Shown piece after piece: positions 1-5,308 of a stretch of 5,308 nt of DNA. The notes under the pieces are model-generated. The model did not search any database. It worked only from the letters and a program-made list of their open reading frames with translations, and was not told the DNA's origin. The position numbers and the translations under genes were made by a program. Numbering within the stretch: position 1 is the first letter of the stretch; every line of letters starts with the position of its first letter. Source of the DNA: Deltaproteobacteria bacterium (GTDB lineage: Bacteria; SAR324; NAC60-12); NCBI GenBank assembly GCA_003541985.1, contig DPLM01000364.1:1-5308 (forward strand), given 5' to 3'.

Positions 1-1007
1 GGAACAGTTGCTAACCATAAGCCCCCCATAGTAGCTGAAAACAAGAGAACTGAGTTCGATGTAATTGGCATCATGATGAAAGCTGCAGCCGCAATTGTCC
101 GGCCTAAATAGATCAACGATAGCAAATTTTTCTTTTGATAATATCTTCCCATTGCCCCAGCAGCTATGGTTCCCAAAAGATTTGTCAGGCCAATCACAGC
201 GATCGAAAATGCACCCAACACCGATGTTGTTGATACCCCTATGCTCTGTAAAAAGCTATCCTTAGGAATTCCCATACACATTTCCTCTACCAAAGCTGGA
301 AAATGTGCAGTAATGAAAGCGAGTTGGAAACCACAAGAAAAGAATCCTAAGAAAATCATAATGTAGCTGGGATCCCTAAAAGCCATGCCACAAACTTTTC
401 CTAGACCCTCTTCTAACTCTTTCCGAGTTGCGAAATTGTTTGATCGACAAAAAGGGATAACAATCAAAACCAGTAGAATCGAAGCTGCAAAAGCAAGAAA
501 AACTTCGGACCAAGACATTATCCCAAGTAACCAACTAGCTGTTGGAGGACCAACAATCTGGCCAGCTGATCCCGCCGCTGTTGCAATTCCTAACGAGAGA
601 GAACGATTTTCAGGACTCGTACTTCTCGCAACAACAGCCAAGATCACTCCAAACCCTGTCCCTGCGATTCCAAAACCTACTAAAACTTCTAATATTTGAA
701 GTGCTTCCGGAGTAACTGCATAGCTACTTAGAATTAATCCCAGAGCGTACGCGAGGGCTCCAAGCACAATTGCTTTTCGGTCTCCCCACTTTTCTGCAAT
801 AACACTGAAGATTGGTTGTCCAATTCCCCAAGCAAGATTCTGAATAGCAATCGCCAGAGAGAACTCAGAACGAGGCCAAAGGAACTCACTACCAATAGGG
901 ATCTGAAAAACCCCAAAGCTCGCCCTGATTGCAAAACCAACCATTAGAATGAAACAACCAGACAACAACACTGGAGTGAACAATAATGCCTTGTTGTCCA
1001 AATGCAT
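1..1007 (-). CDS. MFS transporter, monocarboxylate/OFA-like (3' end missing)
   Basis: Minus-strand reading frame open from an ATG at 1007 to the window edge: 335 codons with no stop. It encodes a polytopic inner-membrane secondary transporter of the major facilitator superfamily. Hydrophobic segments lie near residues 10-33, 48-70, 78-97, 103-126, 138-162, 166-186, 213-238, 258-285, 294-313 and from 317 on, so about ten of the usual twelve helices are present and perhaps 70-90 residues are lost past the edge. The TM2-TM3 loop (AEKWGDRKAI, 71-80) is a motif-A variant. A related signature recurs after TM8 (GAMGRYYQKK). The TM1 signature GFAIRASFGVF and the following WPRSEFSLAIAIQNLAWG resemble bacterial proteins of the MCT/oxalate-formate antiporter type. 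Substrate cannot be read from sequence; a small organic anion is a family-based guess. The start is the first ATG after an in-frame TAG; no clear Shine-Dalgarno precedes it. The next Met (22) would cut into TM1. Confidence 0.88.
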   Translation of the reverse strand, partial: MHLDNKALLFTPVLLSGCFILMVGFAIRASFGVFQIPIGSEFLWPRSEFSLAIAIQNLAWGIGQPIFSVIAEKWGDRKAIVLGALAYALGLILSSYAVTPEALQILEVLVGFGIAGTGFGVILAVVARSTSPENRSLSLGIATAAGSAGQIVGPPTASWLLGIMSWSEVFLAFAASILLVLIVIPFCRSNNFATRKELEEGLGKVCGMAFRDPSYIMIFLGFFSCGFQLAFITAHFPALVEEMCMGIPKDSFLQSIGVSTTSVLGAFSIAVIGLTNLLGTIAAGAMGRYYQKKNLLSLIYLGRTIAAAAFIMMPITSNSVLLFSATMGGLWLATV

Positions 1008-1163
1008 ACTAAAAAAACTCTGTTTCTAGGTCATGAATCGGAGGTTCAAGTAAAGGAAGATTCTTCTAAGGAGGGACTGCATCCTTGGAAATGTCAGCTT
1101 TCTTTGATAATTTTTTCTCGGGCTGGTGATTACCAGGCCGAGAAAACAAATATTTTTGGAAGT
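1008..1163. other. Intergenic gap between ATPase and MFS genes
   Basis: This 156-bp stretch has no coding potential that I can support. It holds the stem-loop at 1113-1146. Reading leftward towards the MFS gene I find only poor -35/-10 pairs, for example TTGAAC and TAGAAA with a 15-base spacer, so I do not call a promoter. Whether the MFS gene is read from here or by read-through from the ATPase gene is undecided. Confidence 0.5.
1113..1146 (-). terminator. Stem-loop after the ATPase stop, possible terminator or 3' stabiliser
   Basis: Arms 1113-1126 and 1133-1146 pair at 13 of 14 positions, with a single G-G mismatch (1122/1137) and a six-base loop TGATTA. The structure starts 17 bases past the ATPase stop codon, the usual place for a terminator. 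However, the T-run lies on the 5' side of the stem and the A-run on the 3' side on both strands, so there is no U-tract after the hairpin in either direction. It may pause polymerase, protect the ATPase mRNA 3' end, or act with Rho. The structure is certain; the function is inferred. Confidence 0.45.
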
Positions 1164-4004
1164 TTAAGATTTTAATCTCTCTACATCTTCAAGTTTCATC
1201 CTGGTCACTGCGGCAACCAAGTCAGGATTCATACTTGTTTCACTATTGACTAGCCTGCGGGCGATTTCAACTCGTTCATGTTCTTGACCACGAAGCATAC
1301 CCTCTCGATGACCTTGGCGCCCTTTTACTTCAATGGCTTCTATAATTCGATCGCGAATTCTTTTACGTATTTGGTCAACAGGAATGATCAAAGCTGCAAG
1401 AACAAGAACCATCAACCACTCGCCAAAGCCCAAGCCAACCGTTCGTAAAACCTCACCTCCCAAGTAAGTGAATAAGATTTGGAGGAAAAAAATCAAGCCA
1501 ACGACACGCAAGAAATTTTTGTTCTCACCAATATGCTCAAACAAGTCTGTACTCTCAGTACGTGAGTTAAATTTATTAAAATTATTGATGAAAACAAAGA
1601 ATGCGAAAAATGCTGTTAAAAGTACAGCATTTGGGTTGTAGCCCGGATCTGTTGGTAGTCCACAGCGGCTTTCGTCACAGGCAAAAAAACTACCTAACCC
1701 ATCACTAGTTAGGAAAAAAAGGCTAAGAATCGCCATTGCAACTCCATTCGTGGAAATGGCAGACCACATATCTGGAGTGATCAGTGGAGCATTTTTGGGG
1801 GTTGGTGGCTCCTTCATGTATCGACTCAGCGCAGCCTCTCCGGCAAAGGCAATGGCGGCAAGAGTGTCCATGACAAGGTTAATCCAGAGCATTTGAGTCA
1901 TGGTAAGCGGTAGGTCCACTCCAAAGAAAGGACCAAAGAAAGCCACGAGGATCGCAGCAACGTTTACCGAAAGTTGGAAAATTAGAAACTTTCTTATAGA
2001 TTTCAATAACGTCCTTCCATAAAGGACGGCACGAGTAAGTGATGAGAAGTTATCATCCAAAATAACAATATCACTGGACTCCTTTGTCATTTCAGTCCCA
2101 CTCCCCATGGCGAACCCAACATCCGCATTTTTTACAGCGGGGGCGTCATTAACGCCGTCACCCGTCATGCCCACAACCCAATTGCGTTCCTTGGCAGCTT
2201 TAACAAGGCGGCTTTTATCGGTTGGTAAAGCTCTCGCCACTACACAAAGATTCGGTAGCATGTCGCGAACCTGAGCATCAGACATCTCTCCTAATTCTGT
2301 GGAGGTCGTCAACACTGGATTATCACCCTGAATAATCCCCATCTCTGTAGCAATCGCACGTGCTGTATTTTTTGCATCACCTGTGATCATGACCACTCGA
2401 ATTCCTGCAGCTTGAGCCTCTTGAACAGCGACTTTAGCTTCCTGACGAATTTCGTCTCTCAGCCCGAAGACGGTTACTAATGCGAGATTTTGTGGTAGAG
2501 AAGGCCCCTCACTAATTGACTCATCAGTCACTGCTAGTCCGATCAAACGCATGGCTCGCTCAGACATCTTATTCATCTCATTCAACAAGTTTTCGTGCGA
2601 AGTTAAAGGCTGGTGCTCTCCATTTTCATCTATATAAGCCGTACAATTAGCCAGCACAATTTCTGCAGCTCCCTTGACCATTGTCACTGACCTCTGACCT
2701 TTAACCTCTGATGCTGAAAATTTATAGAGGCTTTTAAAGGGGATACTTTGAACAAGCTCTACATCGTCTTTTTCTTTTAGGTTTTCATCTAAGTACCTAA
2801 GAAGTGCTTGCTCAGTTGGATTGGCTCCTACAATGACAGGTTTTGGTCCGGTAGTGTCAATGGCAGCGCTGGTGTTGTTGCGCAAAGAGAAGATAATTTC
2901 ATCGCGCAGGCCATTAGGAATATCATCAAGCTTAGAGTGATGCTTGCCTGTACCATCTAGAGTGTCAGCAACCTGCAATAATCCCTGAGTTAGGGTTCCA
3001 GTCTTATCGGAAAACAAAACCGTCAAGCTACCAGCTGTCTCTATTCCAAGTAGCTTCCTCACGAGAACTTTAGCTTTCAAAAGCTTACGCATGTTCATCG
3101 AAAGGACTGTTGCAATCATCATGGGGAGTCCTTCCGGAACTACTACCACAATGATGATGATGGCTAATACTATTGCAGTTACAATATCATGAACAATCTC
3201 TCCGAATGGCTGCGAAAAGTATACGCCGACACTTTCAGCTTCAATGAAAATATGATTTGACATGAATGCAAAGGCAATCATTACAGAACCAATGTACCCA
3301 AAGCGGCTGATTTTTTGCCCTAGATCTGCTAGCTTTTCTTGTAAGGGAGATAAGCGGTCTTCGGCCGAAACCAGCTCTTTCATGGTTTGACCGTATTTAG
3401 TCTTGTCACCAACAGCAGTAACCAACATCACACCTTCACCATCATCGACCAAAGCCGCACGTGGAAGTTCGTTTTGCTCTTCATTAATTTTACTTGGATC
3501 TTCAGCCGGCACCTTCTTGATGGGTTCTGACTCTCCAGTCAGTGCAGCAGCGTTTACTTCCAGCTTCCCTGAGAGCAAGTACCCATCCGCCGGCACCGTG
3601 TCACCCGGTTGTAAAACGACGTGATCACCTGAAACCAGATCGTTGATGCTGATTTCTTGAAGATTGTTATCCCGGAAGGCTTTCACTTTAACTAACGAGG
3701 CTTCTTCGAGAAGCTTTTGAAATTCATTCTCGTTACTATATTCTGACCAGGTTGCAACAAGAGTAGCTATCCCCACAGCAATCGCGATCCCAACACCTTC
3801 ATACCAAGGAGCAAAGCCAATCACTGAGAGGAAAACTGTAATCCCAAGCGCCGCAATTAAAATGATAATAATTGGGTCTTTTAGGTTTGCCAGTAGCTTA
3901 TCGGAAAAACTCTCTACTTCCTGAGTAGTTACAGCGTTTGATCCATTCTGATTTCTCGACTGTAGCGCTTCTGCTTCAGTCAAACCAGGATACTGAAATT
4001 TCAT
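1164..4004 (-). CDS. PMCA-type (P2B) calcium-transporting P-type ATPase
   Basis: A complete 946-residue inner-membrane cation pump, most likely exporting Ca2+ at the cost of ATP. Order of parts: M1-M2 (about 44-86), actuator domain with TGES at 156-159, M3-M4 (about 234-298) with PEGLP at 290-294, phosphorylation motif DKTGTLT with the acyl-phosphate Asp333, nucleotide-binding domain with KGA at 444-446, TGD at 541-543, hinge TGDGVNDAP at 614-622, then M5-M10 (about 672-876). Glu291 in M4, Asn681 in M5, and Asn709 and Asp713 in M6 (NLVMDTLA) fit the P2B pattern seen in plasma-membrane Ca2+ ATPases, with the single-site arrangement expected from M4 and M6. M5 (RKFLIFQLSVNV) is also strongly PMCA-like. 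The loop before M8 carries Cys776 and Cys781. After M10 an unusual tail of about 69 residues follows (see finding). The start at 4004 is supported by a strong ribosome binding site. No motif is damaged, so the pump should be active. Mn2+ or another divalent ion cannot be excluded. Confidence 0.95.
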   Translation of the reverse strand: MKFQYPGLTEAEALQSRNQNGSNAVTTQEVESFSDKLLANLKDPIIIILIAALGITVFLSVIGFAPWYEGVGIAIAVGIATLVATWSEYSNENEFQKLLEEASLVKVKAFRDNNLQEISINDLVSGDHVVLQPGDTVPADGYLLSGKLEVNAAALTGESEPIKKVPAEDPSKINEEQNELPRAALVDDGEGVMLVTAVGDKTKYGQTMKELVSAEDRLSPLQEKLADLGQKISRFGYIGSVMIAFAFMSNHIFIEAESVGVYFSQPFGEIVHDIVTAIVLAIIIIVVVVPEGLPMMIATVLSMNMRKLLKAKVLVRKLLGIETAGSLTVLFSDKTGTLTQGLLQVADTLDGTGKHHSKLDDIPNGLRDEIIFSLRNNTSAAIDTTGPKPVIVGANPTEQALLRYLDENLKEKDDVELVQSIPFKSLYKFSASEVKGQRSVTMVKGAAEIVLANCTAYIDENGEHQPLTSHENLLNEMNKMSERAMRLIGLAVTDESISEGPSLPQNLALVTVFGLRDEIRQEAKVAVQEAQAAGIRVVMITGDAKNTARAIATEMGIIQGDNPVLTTSTELGEMSDAQVRDMLPNLCVVARALPTDKSRLVKAAKERNWVVGMTGDGVNDAPAVKNADVGFAMGSGTEMTKESSDIVILDDNFSSLTRAVLYGRTLLKSIRKFLIFQLSVNVAAILVAFFGPFFGVDLPLTMTQMLWINLVMDTLAAIAFAGEAALSRYMKEPPTPKNAPLITPDMWSAISTNGVAMAILSLFFLTSDGLGSFFACDESRCGLPTDPGYNPNAVLLTAFFAFFVFINNFNKFNSRTESTDLFEHIGENKNFLRVVGLIFFLQILFTYLGGEVLRTVGLGFGEWLMVLVLAALIIPVDQIRKRIRDRIIEAIEVKGRQGHREGMLRGQEHERVEIARRLVNSETSMNPDLVAAVTRMKLEDVERLKS

Positions 4005-4009
4005 CTAGA

Positions 4010-4016
4010 CTCCTTT
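4010..4016 (-). promoter_or_regulatory. Ribosome binding site of the ATPase gene
   Basis: Read on the minus strand this is AAAGGAG, five bases (TCTAG) before the ATG at 4004. It is a near-consensus Shine-Dalgarno and fixes the ATPase start. It contrasts with the other two visible starts in the window (kdsA and the MFS gene), which have none. Confidence 0.8.
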
Positions 4017-4124
4017 GTAAAACCTTGAATCATTACTTTATTGAAATATTTTGACATGATGGATGCTAGCAGATTTTCCCCCTTCGTAAAGTTATTTCTA
4101 TGTCTTTCTATCCCAAGTTTATTA

Positions 4125-4141
4125 ATGTGAAAATTATGTGA
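4125..4141 (+). repeat. Direct repeat ATGTGA x2, 11-base period
   Basis: Two exact copies of ATGTGA lie at 4125-4130 and 4136-4141, with starts 11 bases apart, about one helical turn. Such phasing can suit a dimeric regulator in the divergent promoter region. The elements are short and could occur by chance in AT-rich DNA. Confidence 0.3.
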
Positions 4142-4148
4142 CAAATAT

Positions 4149-4171
4149 TTAATTTCATTGATTAAAATTAA
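4149..4171. repeat. AT-rich inverted repeat upstream of kdsA
   Basis: TTAATTT at 4149-4155 and AAATTAA at 4165-4171 are perfect 7-base inverted arms around a 9-base centre. The element overlaps the possible -35 area of kdsA, so an operator is conceivable. The composition is pure A/T, which makes chance symmetry likely. Confidence 0.25.
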
Positions 4172-4197
4172 CTCAATATGATTGTATTGTCTATACG
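4154..4197 (+). promoter_or_regulatory. Candidate sigma-70-like promoter(s) of kdsA
   Basis: Two overlapping weak candidates are seen. One has -10 TATGAT (4177-4182, five of six matches to TATAAT) with a poor -35 TTCATT (4154-4159) at 18-17 base spacing. The other has -35 TTAACT (4168-4173) and -10 TATACG (4192-4197) with an 18-base spacer, giving a leader of about 20 bases before the ATG. Neither is decisive; the position upstream of an isolated gene is the main support. Confidence 0.3.
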
Positions 4198-4224
4198 CAG
4201 CTTACATTCTACCAAATCAAAATC

Positions 4225-5073
4225 ATGCCACTTAGTACTATTTTCTTACCCACTGGAATTAAAATCGGAAACCATCTCCCCTTCGTTTTAATTGGTGGGA
4301 TGAATGTGTTGGAGAGCCGTGAGTTAGCACTAAGAACAGCAGAGACCTTTTGTACCCTAACAGAAAAGCTCTCGATCCCTTATGTGTTCAAGGCGTCTTT
4401 TGATAAAGCTAATCGCTCCTCGGTTAAATCATTTCGTGGGCCTGGACTTGATCAAGGATTGAAATGGCTAGAGGAGGTTCGTAAGACTTTCAAAGTTCCC
4501 ATTATCACCGATGTGCACGAGCCTCATCAAGCGAACGCTGTTGCTTCCATAGTTGATATTATACAGCTACCCGCTTTTTTATCGAGGCAAACTGATCTGG
4601 TCATAGCGCTTGCTTCAACCCAAAAAGCTATCAACATCAAGAAAGCACAATTCCTTTCTCCCTCTGAAATGGATAATATTCTGCAGAAGTTTGAAAGTGC
4701 AGGCAATAACCAACTTATGCTTTGCGAACGTGGGACGATGTTCGGATACAATAATCTAATTGTGGATATATTGGGCTTTGGCTTGATGAAAAAGCTGGGG
4801 GCACCTGTAATTTTTGACGCAACTCACGCACTACAACTTCCTGGTGAGCAAGGCTCTGCAGCTGGCGGTCGTAGACATCAACTCCGTGAACTTGCACTCT
4901 CAGGCTTAGCCACTGGGATAGCGGGAATCTTTCTGGAAGCTCACCCCAATCCATCTGAGGCAAAATGCGATGGACCCAGTGCATGGCCTTTGAACAAATT
5001 GGAAGCTTTATTGGTGCAGATTAAGCAGCAAGATGAGTTGGCGAAAAGCCTGCCGTCAATTGAAGTAGAGTAA
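4225..5073 (+). CDS. kdsA: 3-deoxy-D-manno-octulosonate 8-phosphate synthase
   Basis: A complete 282-residue cytoplasmic enzyme that condenses phosphoenolpyruvate with D-arabinose 5-phosphate to KDO-8-phosphate, the committed route to the KDO of LPS inner core. The length matches the E. coli enzyme (284). Visible family blocks: GGMNVLES (24-31), FKASFDKANRSS (55-66), the RGPG turn (71-74), TDVHEP (95-100), QLPAFLSRQTDL (114-125), INIKKAQF (136-143), LCERG (166-170), FDATHALQ (197-204), GGRR (214-217), EAHPNP (238-243) and KCDGPSA (247-253). Asn27 stands where metal-dependent family members have Cys, so this is the metal-independent class. Residue 141 is Ala where the E. coli protein has Pro (KKPQF). 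The ATG at 4225 is the only ATG, GTG or TTG after the in-frame TGA at 4159-4161, but no Shine-Dalgarno lies in front of it. It has divergent and convergent neighbours and no KDO partner gene (kdsB, kdsD, lpxK) in the window, so it is probably monocistronic here. Confidence 0.97.
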   Translation: MPLSTIFLPTGIKIGNHLPFVLIGGMNVLESRELALRTAETFCTLTEKLSIPYVFKASFDKANRSSVKSFRGPGLDQGLKWLEEVRKTFKVPIITDVHEPHQANAVASIVDIIQLPAFLSRQTDLVIALASTQKAINIKKAQFLSPSEMDNILQKFESAGNNQLMLCERGTMFGYNNLIVDILGFGLMKKLGAPVIFDATHALQLPGEQGSAAGGRRHQLRELALSGLATGIAGIFLEAHPNPSEAKCDGPSAWPLNKLEALLVQIKQQDELAKSLPSIEVE

Positions 5074-5079
5074 GTTAAT

Positions 5080-5105
5080 GGGGACAGGAAATACCCTCTT
5101 TTTTT
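5080..5105 (+). terminator. Candidate intrinsic terminator of kdsA
   Basis: Seven bases past the kdsA stop, GGGG (5080-5083) can pair with CCCT (5094-5097, one G-U pair) around a ten-base loop, followed at once by CT and an unbroken T7 run (5099-5105). The T-run is convincing but the stem is short. An alternative plus-strand hairpin pairs 5094-5100 with 5109-5115 (seven pairs including one U-G) but has no U-tract after it. The place, at the end of an isolated gene facing a convergent gene, fits termination. Confidence 0.45.
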
Positions 5106-5115
5106 CACAAGGGGG

Positions 5116-5129
5116 CTGAATAGATTCAG
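5116..5129. repeat. Palindrome spanning the sdhB stop codon
   Basis: CTGAAT at 5116-5121 and ATTCAG at 5124-5129 are perfect inverted arms around two bases. The right arm contains the sdhB TGA (5126-5128 on the minus strand). Immediately beyond it on the minus strand, 5115-5109 and 5100-5094 can form a seven-position stem with one C-A mismatch around an A-rich loop. Together these may close the sdh transcript, but no U-tract follows, so I do not call a terminator. Confidence 0.35.
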
Positions 5130-5308
5130 ATTTGGAATAGAGTTTTCCAAAATCTTTTAGAAGATTGCCGGCCCATTTCAGCTATGCTTTCAGTCAATGG
5201 AATGGATTTTGGACACACCTCGACACAATTCTGAGCGTTGCCACAAGCAGCTATTCCACCGTCGTCCATTAAGGAATCAAGTCTCTCATTGGCAATTAAT
5301 TTTCCGGT
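5126..5308 (-). CDS. sdhB: Succinate dehydrogenase/fumarate reductase iron-sulfur subunit, C-terminal part
   Basis: The last 60 residues of a gene that enters from the right edge and ends in TGA at 5126-5128. SdhB is the electron-transfer subunit of respiratory complex II, passing electrons from the flavin in SdhA through [2Fe-2S], [4Fe-4S] and [3Fe-4S] clusters to quinone at the membrane. The fragment holds the final cysteine block C-x5-C-x3-CP (CGNAQNCVEVCPK, fragment residues 22-34). By comparison with E. coli SdhB the first two Cys bind the [3Fe-4S] cluster and the third the [4Fe-4S] cluster. The following IPLTESIAEMGRQ is typical of the subunits found in Bacillus and in several Gram-negative groups, rather than of the E. 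coli type. Roughly three quarters of the protein lies outside the window. FrdB cannot be told from SdhB on this fragment. As the end of an sdh operon, often ordered C-A-B, nothing further follows on this strand before kdsA. Confidence 0.9.
   Translation of the reverse strand, partial: TGKLIANERLDSLMDDGGIAACGNAQNCVEVCPKSIPLTESIAEMGRQSSKRFWKTLFQI

Larger units (their letters stand above)
4017..4224. promoter_or_regulatory. Divergent intergenic region between ATPase gene and kdsA
   Basis: An AT-rich stretch with no open frame of note, lying between two genes that point away from each other. It must therefore carry the kdsA promoter and most likely that of the ATPase gene. On the minus strand the best candidate is TTCACA (4126-4131) with TAGAAA (4105-4110), but the 15-base spacer is short and the leader would be about 100 bases, so I do not call it separately. 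No riboswitch is recognised. Confidence 0.55.

Noticed and set aside
166..699. Plus-strand open frames at 166-366 and 385-699
   Set aside because: They are antisense to the MFS gene. Their translations are low-complexity Pro/Lys/Thr-rich with no recognisable domain, while the minus-strand frame gives a clear membrane transporter.
734..940. Minus-strand 68-codon frame
   Set aside because: It overlaps the MFS coding region in another frame; the MFS frame has the family motifs and runs through the whole region.
3403..3624. Plus-strand 73-codon frame inside the ATPase gene
   Set aside because: Antisense shadow of the actuator domain coding region; Ser/Thr-rich product with no domain.
1..4004. 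ATPase and MFS gene as one dedicated transport system
   Set aside because: They share direction only; the 156-bp gap with a stem-loop and the lack of a known functional link do not support a joint system.
4051..4056. Perfect TTGACA on the plus strand as a kdsA -35 box
   Set aside because: No acceptable -10 hexamer lies 15-19 bases downstream (the region reads TTTTCC), and it would imply a leader of about 150 bases.
4527..5150. Three minus-strand frames opposite kdsA and its 3' flank
   Set aside because: They mirror a highly conserved kdsA sequence and show no family features; the last one also overlaps the true sdhB end in a different frame.
1..5308. Mobile element, defence system or CRISPR array
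   Set aside because: No transposase, integrase, nuclease gene, terminal inverted repeats or regularly spaced repeats are seen. The Rpn-like resemblance is limited to the ATPase tail and there is no nuclease domain.

Overview
The window suggests a Gram-negative, LPS-making bacterium of moderate GC (about 40-45% by eye). KDO-8-phosphate synthase supports an LPS outer membrane. A Bacillus-like (CGNAQNC-type) succinate dehydrogenase/fumarate reductase iron-sulfur subunit supports a quinone-linked respiratory chain. The sequence alone does not fix the phylum; an uncultured marine proteobacterium-like lineage is possible, but that is only an impression. The region looks like ordinary chromosome. 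I see no tRNA, rRNA, CRISPR array, insertion sequence, integrase or phage gene.

Layout, left to right: (1) 1-1007, minus strand, the N-terminal 335 residues of a major facilitator superfamily (MFS) transporter whose 3' end lies beyond the left edge; (2) 1008-1163, a 156-bp gap with a strong stem-loop just past the ATPase stop; (3) 1164-4004, minus strand, a complete PMCA-type (P2B) calcium P-type ATPase with every catalytic motif intact and an unusual soluble C-terminal tail; (4) 4005-4224, a 220-bp AT-rich divergent intergenic region with candidate promoters and small repeats; (5) 4225-5073, plus strand, complete kdsA of the metal-independent class; (6) 5074-5125, a 52-bp convergent gap with a T-run terminator candidate and a short palindrome; (7) 5126-5308, minus strand, the C-terminal 60 residues of SdhB/FrdB, entering from the right edge.

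The genes do not form one pathway. The ATPase and MFS gene are co-directional and both encode inner-membrane transporters, but the gap and stem-loop make co-transcription uncertain. kdsA stands alone between divergent and convergent neighbours, so it is probably its own transcription unit. The sdhB fragment is the end of an operon read in from the right. The best candidate for something unusual is the ATPase C-terminus: after the last membrane helix it carries about 69 charged residues that resemble the C-terminal tails of Rpn/PD-(D/E)XK-type proteins rather than a normal P2B ending. No clearly new system is visible in this window.
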